Positions 57,592 through 64,000 of a DNA stretch of 64,000 nt are shown piece by piece. The DNA lies in assembly GCF_008831285.2 (NCBI RefSeq), contig NC_045148.1:7011001-7075000 (forward strand), in the 5' to 3' direction. This stretch comes from Nymphaea colorata (Eukaryota > Streptophyta > Magnoliopsida > Nymphaeales > Nymphaeaceae). Position 1 is the first letter of the stretch. Each line of letters begins with the position of its first letter. The position numbers were made by a program, and so were the translations under genes. The notes beneath the pieces are model-generated. The model did no database searches. It was not told the DNA's origin and worked only from the letters and a program-made list of their open reading frames with translations.

Positions 57592-60500
57592 ATGGCCAGA
57601 TTCTGCAGATTGTGGGACGTCTTATGGTCAAGCTGCTTCGCGATTTTGTCGTGCATTTTTGTTTTAGGTACTACTCGCTTTCTCCCCTGACCTCTGATAT
57701 ATATATATTCCCGAAAATGAAAGATACCTCCAAGGTTGCACAAGTAGTTGCTAAACATTAACAAGCCGTTTGGATGACACCCCCAGGTTTTGCCTCCAAA
57801 ACCAAAGATTTGATGATAGTTTGAATGATATCAAAATACTGCTTTTTGAAAACTCAGTTTTCACGTGTTTTCTTGTGAAAACGAAAACCTTGACCCCTCA
57901 GGTTTTCCATCCAAATTTCAGTTTCCGTGGGAGCGTAGGAAAAAAATGAAAAAAAAAAACCTAATTTCCTACTCCACATACACTACCCGTCATCATATAT
58001 TAAAATTTTTTAAATATAAATAAGTCCATCATAGTTTCCTCAATAATATATGTAAGTTCTTGTGACAAGTACCTTTCTTAGACATTTAAAGACATGGGGA
58101 TCAATGATACACTTTTTGAAAGGATGAGTGGTTCATTTCACCACCCTTAAGAGAGGCCGTTATTTTACAACCCATGTTCGGGATCTTTTACAGTTTAAAA
58201 GAAGAACGCACTGATACTTGACAGTAACCACTTCAAAATTTAGAACGAGTTCTATAAAAAGTGGGCTATCTTACCACCCAGTACGCAACCACCTTTTAAG
58301 GTACATCAATTATACACTTAGTTTTCAACTTTTTTTTAATGTCCTTATAATTTTTGTAACATTAGTTGTAGAATATTTACCGCTTTATATATATATATAT
58401 ATATATCATTTTTGCCATCCAAACAAAAGAACCGGTTTTAAAAAACTAAAAACCTCATTTAGCTTAGGATGTCGACCAAATGCCTCTTAATAGGTTCTGA
58501 CGGAAGTATTGGATCTTCACTTATAAAAAGTCGTTCACTTTTTCAAGATGAGGTGGTTTATCCAACGCATCGTTCTTGGAAACACTGGTGATATGATGGC
58601 TCCTCGAATTAATTTAGATTAATCATATCTCAAGCAAGGTAAGAAATGATAGATTTCGAAATTATCGTGGCATTTCTTTTGGTTTTACCAATACCTTAAC
58701 AGAAAATGTTGTCACTTAAATATTAGTGTTGGCCCAACAATGTCTACGCCATAATTACAACAACCGACCAGTGGCGGAGTCATCTATGGTGTTTTTTTTT
58801 TTTTTCTTTTCGCATTTACATTTTCAAATATTTGGTGCATATGAAAATTTGTGAACAAATGAAAAAATTTCTGGCTTTGCCACTGCCACAGACCCATTTG
58901 TTTTTTTGTTCGTAAACAACCGATCACATGGAAGCGTTTAATATGTTGACATAGAGCCCAACAAAGACTGTAGGGTTGGTTGTGCATCTCAGATGGAATT
59001 GATGAGTTTCTAAGAAATCAATGGTGCCATATGAGGGAAACTTGTCACGGATTTCACATTTTTCATATTACTGCAACAGATATTGGCCTTATTCTCCCGA
59101 TGAAGAAATGGTACTGAGGACACTTGTTGCAGCTTGCAGGGAAATCAATCAGTTTGTTGGTGTTCAAGGACTAAGAAGATAAGGGGCCTCAAGTTAAATC
59201 TATAGCTTTTAAGATATTAAGGGGAAAATTTTGTGTTGATGAAAGTGCTTTTAATTACTTCCACGCAGGGCACGACGAAGAAACTTTGGCAGTAATATTT
59301 CTACCAAACTGGGATCTCTACTTGAGTTAGGCTCCGACTTTACAGTTATTTGCGGAATGAGTACATCATGGAATTCTGAAATTTGAGACCCTTTACATGA
59401 TTATGGTAGACGAGAAGCAAGTCTTCCTCGCTTTTAAAATTACGAGCAGTGAGAATAAATACAGCCTCTAGATCTGTACTGCCAGTGTGACAGAAAACAC
59501 GCGTTACAAAAAAAAAATCTGAAAAAATATTAAAAACAAATCAGCTGAAAAGGGGAAAAAAATCAATTTTTGTATGATCATCGTCAAAATGAAAAAAGAA
59601 AAAGGAAAAAGTGCGTTCTTTGTGTTTTTCCCATTTTGTTTTTAGTTGTTAGCATTTTATGTGCTTTTTTACGTTTTTTTAGTTACTAAATTTCTGTTTT
59701 GACTTTTCATTTTTAAGATCTTTTTAAAACCTTTTTTATGTTTGTCAAGATTTTTTTGAGAAAAAACAACTCCCTTGTATCATACTCCAGAAAAATTGTC
59801 ATTTAAAACCTAAGAACGATATTTGTGACGATGGTACTGCCATATGTGGAAAAAAAGAAGGCAGTTACTAACAGGGATTTAAAAGGCACAAATAATTATT
59901 TGAATCTGAGAATGTGTAAACCCTGCATAATCGAATCTAGCGTCTCTTGATTGGAACCCAGAAGGCAATATATTATATATTGTGTGTGTAGATTCACTTA
60001 GCTCATTAGTACCGAGATATATACAAATGTTAGAAATGTATCAAAATGAATGGTTTCAATTGGTTGTGTAAACCTAACATCTAAATTTGGATCCTGATTT
60101 TTATATTAAGCACCTTCTTCTTATCTTGTCTGCTTCAACGGTGCCCAGTAACAGATGCGCATTGAATTGAAGCTATCATTTGCTACATATATGCTAAAAC
60201 ACTGTATAATATTGCGATTGCGTGAATGCAGTTGGTGCATTTGTTGGAATGATCACGGGGGCCATTGTCGGAGAGACAAAGGAAATTGGATTCTTTGACG
60301 GAGCTGCTGTCGGTGCATTTAGCGGTGTAATCCTATCAATGGAAGTGCTTGAGTCAATGGTCTATGGAAGACTACTTTCCCTGGTAAGGCATCACCGATA
60401 TATATATATGTTCTTTGAAAAGATGGAGATTTTAACTCTTTCGCCACTGTGAGCTTTATATATATATGTTCTTTGAAAAGATGGAGATTTTAGCTCTTTA

Positions 60501-63500
60501 GCCTTTGTGAGCTTTGAGGCTGCAGGCTGCAGCAAACAGACGATTGACCATGTATTTTTTATATTTGCCCATTTATGCAAAATTTATACAATGGGGTATG
60601 AAACTCGTTCGTCCAAGTGCTTGTAAGGGCCGAAACATCATTTTCCAAAATTCTTATATGAAATAAATGAATGCTCCTAAAATTTACATATAACTTTTTT
60701 TAAAAAAAAATTAAAGTGGGGCCATGGTCGATGTGGCCCCCCTTTTGACTCCCCTTGTCTCCTTAGCTTAGCTTGATGGTGTGTGTGGTTACAAATAATC
60801 TGAAGAGGGTCACCATATCTGGTTGAGGTTGGTGTCTCGTAAATTGTGCACTCCCCCTTCAATCCCTGTAGGTACTGCTACCTTTAGTCATAAAAAGTAA
60901 GGGTGCAGTATCAATGGGGGAGTAGAGCTTGCAGGCTGAAGGTTGTCTGCCATCCATCTAAGCTCCAGCACAACCCAGAATCCCTAAAACAGGGAGAATG
61001 GGGAAAAGGCTCCTTGAGCCCTCCTTTCTAGACGGTGGTGGGGTTAGGCCGATATTGTTTAAGGGTAGCCACCAATATTCTTTTTCCGATGTAGTGTAGA
61101 GGTTAAATGGCTGCATCCTCCTTTTGATAACGTTAATATTATGTTCTCAATTTGAATTTTCTATCTTGCTATCCTTTTCCTGCCTAACTTCTTATTCGAG
61201 GGTTGGTAGTGTAATAAATACCTTCTGAAACCACCCTTCGTTCGCCTTTTATTCATCTTTTGTCCTTCAACTCCCCACCTGTCTTTTTCTTAGAGTCGTA
61301 TTTGGAGTTTGTGGCGCATTTTTTCTTGGTGGTGAATTTGGAAGGAGTGCAACAACAGGGTCTTGAGTGGCACCTTCTAATCATCGGAGTCTGTGGCACG
61401 CCTTGTGCAAAGAATGTCCACTTTGCTATTTGGCTATGGCGCCATTCTTCGTCTACTACTACTGGGTGACTCTGCCACCCCGTTTGTCCATTCTCTTTCT
61501 CCTCATCTTATTTGTTTTATTGTGTTGCTAATTTGTATATTTCGTTCTTTTATTTTGCTTTTGCTGTTTGTTATTATAGTTAGAGGACTTTTTGTTCCCA
61601 AATTTTGTTATATATTTTCATTTTATCGGTTCTCTTTCTCTCTCTTTAATGCGCATCATTTGAATTCTTGTAGAATTAAAACATACTTATAAGAGTCATC
61701 ATTCATCTTCATTTGACCTAATCGCTAGATGCATCCATCATTGTCCAAATATAGAGAATGACATCCTGCAACTTTGCTGAAAAAGGCACAAGCTAAATCA
61801 TAACTGACGAGATCTACTGACCGTGGATGATGCAGGAAGCTATCATTTTCAGCATGTTAAACGGGAGAGTTTTGACGGAATGGGTCACGCCAGCGATAGA
61901 AACTGCACTTCAGCAGCAGGTAACAGAATCCACTATCATGGTTGGCTGCCCATGGTATTGCTCTAAGTCTTTGTTAACAGGATTGTACTTAATTAGGATG
62001 ACTCGGTCATAGGCCATTACCATGACCAGTCTGACTAGGACTGCACAACGAGCCGGCTTGACTCAAACTCACTCAAACTTGACTTGAGCTCAACTCGTTT
62101 ATAAATGAGTCGAACTTGAGTTTAAATTTGTATTTGAAATATTAAATGTACAAGTTGAGTTCGAGTTATAATAATTCAACTCGCTTAAACTCAGTTTGGC
62201 ACAACTATGTAAAACCAATTCATCATAATTAAATTAGCTAAATGAGTTAAAAGAAATGAGACAAGTTAACAAAAAACAAGTTAAATGAGTTAAGCGAGTT
62301 GAGTTCGAGCTAGATGTTGTATGGTCGAGTTGAGCTAAAGCATGTTTTACAAACCTCGACACAAATTTTTAAGTTGAGTTATGCTTCAACTTGGTTCATA
62401 TGCAGCCCTAAGTCTAACCTTGCATTCAAATTCTATTAGAACAATGCACAATTATGAGCTTTGAATAGATTAGTTTTCAGGTGTATAAGAAAACTGGATG
62501 AGGGGATCGATCTATGCCCCTTTGCTGTGGGAAAATCAAATGAAAGTCCTCCTTCCCCTGAAAGATTCTTACTAGGAAAGTACGTAAAGCAATGGGGCTC
62601 TTAGCTGGGACCAAGGCTCACTGCCCAAGCAAACACATGGCGAGCCTTTTTTTTATGCTACCTTCTTATCTTCCACAGGTTGATGGAGTTGACACAAGTC
62701 CTGAGGTGGCCTTCAACATCTTCAGTTCAGGTAGCACAATGGGATTATTGCAGGATTCGATCCAGAAGCTGCAACTGTTCGATATCTCATATAAACAGAA
62801 GCACGATGTTTACGTGCATCAAACATCTTGTGCTATCTGTCTGCAGGTAAGAAGTGACCCAACACTTGCACGACCAGTTTCCTGCAATTCCGTATATGCA
62901 TGATATAGCACCTCCCATTCATTTTCTTTTAAATTAAAGGAGATCCGTTTAAGGTTTTACCATGAGAAAGCTAGAGGAAAATCAAAACCTATATGTAGGA
63001 CCATTCATAATTGAACAATTCCACATTTTTTTACTTAATCTCATTTTCGAAGATATTGATTTTCAGGCAGTATTTATTTCATTAGCAAGGATGTTTGAGT
63101 TACTGAATTTTTTCAATGTGTTCAGTGTCACTGGCCTAGCTGAAATACCAGAGATACTGTAACTCAAAAGCACAAATTGTTTGAGCAGCTTTCTGGTTCA
63201 ACATGGCATCTAAAAATAGCATGCATGCATCAGCCAAAGTTTTTTTTTTTTATGTATATCCATAACAAGTGCAATGATTGATCAGTAGGTAGGCCACATC
63301 TTAAGGTCACAATCTCTCTTATTGTTTAATACTTGAAACATCAATTGGTTTTGTGGAAAAATAGAGATGGAGCTTTGTAATTTTGCTACGGCTTGAGTTT
63401 CAGTAATAACAGGAAGTGTATATTTAATCTTTAATGCCAGGATTTCACAGAAGGGGACGCTGCTAGAAGGTTGCCTAAATGCAAGCATACTTTCCATATA

Positions 63501-63569
63501 TTTTGTATCGATAAGTGGCTAGTAACGCGTGGTTGTTGTCCAATATGTAGATCAGATATTGTCGTATAG
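57592..63569 (+). CDS. NIP-type RING-H2 membrane protein (putative E3 ubiquitin ligase), gene B, 5 exons, 202 aa
   Basis: Exons: 57592-57667, 60232-60383, 61836-61919, 62679-62846, 63441-63569; all introns GT-AG. Exons 2-5 have exactly the sizes of gene A (152, 84, 168, 129 nt) and the same phases, so the two are paralogues. The 202-aa protein has a short N-terminus, a hydrophobic segment (about residues 11-40, with [20 protein letters not shown]), a Gly-rich stretch ([18 protein letters not shown]), a conserved middle part with [20 protein letters not shown], and a C-terminal RING-H2 with ligands C155, C158, C174, H176, H179, C182, C193 and C196. The start Met-Ala-Arg is chosen because it follows the TATA box and aligns with exon 1 of gene A. 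Introns are longer than in gene A (2564, 1452, 759, 594 bp) and hold repeats. The role is inferred from the family. Confidence 0.91.
57765..58427. repeat. MITE-like element (CCGTTTGGATGAC ends) in intron 1 of gene B
   Basis: Starts CCGTTTGGATGAC and ends GCCATCCAAACA, an inverted match of about 11 bases. The interior is AT-rich, non-coding, and includes an (AT)n run at 58386-58406. At about 660 bp it is at the long end for a MITE. Confidence 0.5.
60405..60520. repeat. 58-bp tandem duplication in intron 2 of gene B
   Basis: Two copies of a unit holding ATATATGTTCTTTGAAAAGA and ATGGAGATTTTA, with only a few differences, begin about 22 bp after the intron 2 donor. Confidence 0.88.
60521..61835. 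other. Remainder of intron 2 of gene B
   Basis: About 1.3 kb of intron. The part at 60700-61110 reads like an inserted repeat (GGGGGAGTAGAG, GGGAGAATGGGG, GGTGGTGGGGTTAGG words), but no family, inverted end or coding frame is recognised. Confidence 0.4.
62030..62410. repeat. Degenerate TTGAGCTCAACTCG repeat in intron 3 of gene B
   Basis: ACTTGAGCTCAACTCG, GAGTTGAGTTCGAGC and GTCGAGTTGAGC words mark it as a fourth member of the GAGCTC-rich family (13740, 30620, 36255). Confidence 0.6.
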
Positions 63570-64000
63570 CTTTGTCTAATGGGCTTTGCCTTCTCTTTTT
63601 CATCATTTTCTCATCTGTACTTGTAATTGATTACAACTTATTGAATTGAGAAAAAAAATTTGAAGAAACGTGGTCGGATTCAAATCAAGCCCGGTTAGAT
63701 TTTGGCTTGTGCATGTTTGGTGAGAATAGCAATACGAGGAACCACGATACCCTCAACTGTCTATCCATGTCAAAATCAAATTTGGAGGATACCCACTTTG
63801 GCACAATCTGGTGTGTGGGCGATCTGCCTCCCCATGATCTGGCAATAAAAAAAAATAACAAAAAGAAAGAGGACAAAAGCAAAGGGTTCATAACAAGGGT
63901 ACTAGATGCCAATCTCTACATATTTGTTGGCATACAAATTAAGACTTACATTAGTTTCAATTAGAATTTAACTCAAGCAGTAATTGCTGCCAATTCATTG
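63570..64000. other. Downstream of gene B to the window edge, no further gene
   Basis: Contains the 3' UTR of gene B (end not determined). The 75-85-codon frames on both strands resemble nothing known. Confidence 0.45.

Overview
This window is nuclear DNA from a flowering plant. Its coding regions have spliced plant exon structure with GT-AG introns, plant-only protein types (class II cytosolic small heat-shock proteins, NIP-type RING-H2 proteins), AT-rich intergenic DNA, microsatellites and many decayed transposons. The lineage cannot be fixed from sequence alone; the small heat-shock proteins look neither typically grass nor typically core-eudicot.

Left third (1-22,500): four intact intronless class II small heat-shock protein (sHSP) genes lie in tandem, all on the minus strand (1220-1705, 4865-5359, 15825-16319, 21611-22099). 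Each has a TATA box; genes 2-4 have perfect heat-shock elements (HSEs) upstream, while gene 1 has lost the proximal one. About 275 bp of downstream flank is shared by all four. A 1.6-1.8 kb block downstream of gene 3 (14054-15628) occurs again at 7512-9276 with no sHSP gene beside it. The place where a fifth gene would start is occupied by 4.8 kb of foreign DNA (9277-14053): a decayed hAT transposase, a piece of the 26S proteasome gene RPN1, five exons of a Rab GDP-dissociation inhibitor (GDI) pseudogene and a GAGCTC-rich repeat.

Middle (22,500-35,600): no convincing gene. It holds degenerate repeat families, MITE-like elements and a foldback element (29986-30437) with a second, larger copy at 40203-40930.

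Right third: two five-exon RING-H2 genes of the NEP-interacting-protein type, both on the plus strand (35900-39268 and 57592-63569), with identical sizes for exons 2-5, so they are an old duplication. Between them lies about 18 kb of repeat-derived DNA, including a degenerate array with a period near 48 bp (45184-45925), an LTR fragment with a tRNA-iMet-type primer binding site and an exact 61-bp tandem duplication.

Functionally, the left cluster is a heat-inducible cytosolic chaperone locus, and the right pair are membrane-anchored candidate E3 ubiquitin ligases. Nothing in the sequence ties the two groups together. No RNA gene, CRISPR array or prokaryotic-type system was seen. The most unusual structures are the missing-fifth-gene scar with its gene-fragment insertion, the foldback element family and the 48-bp array.
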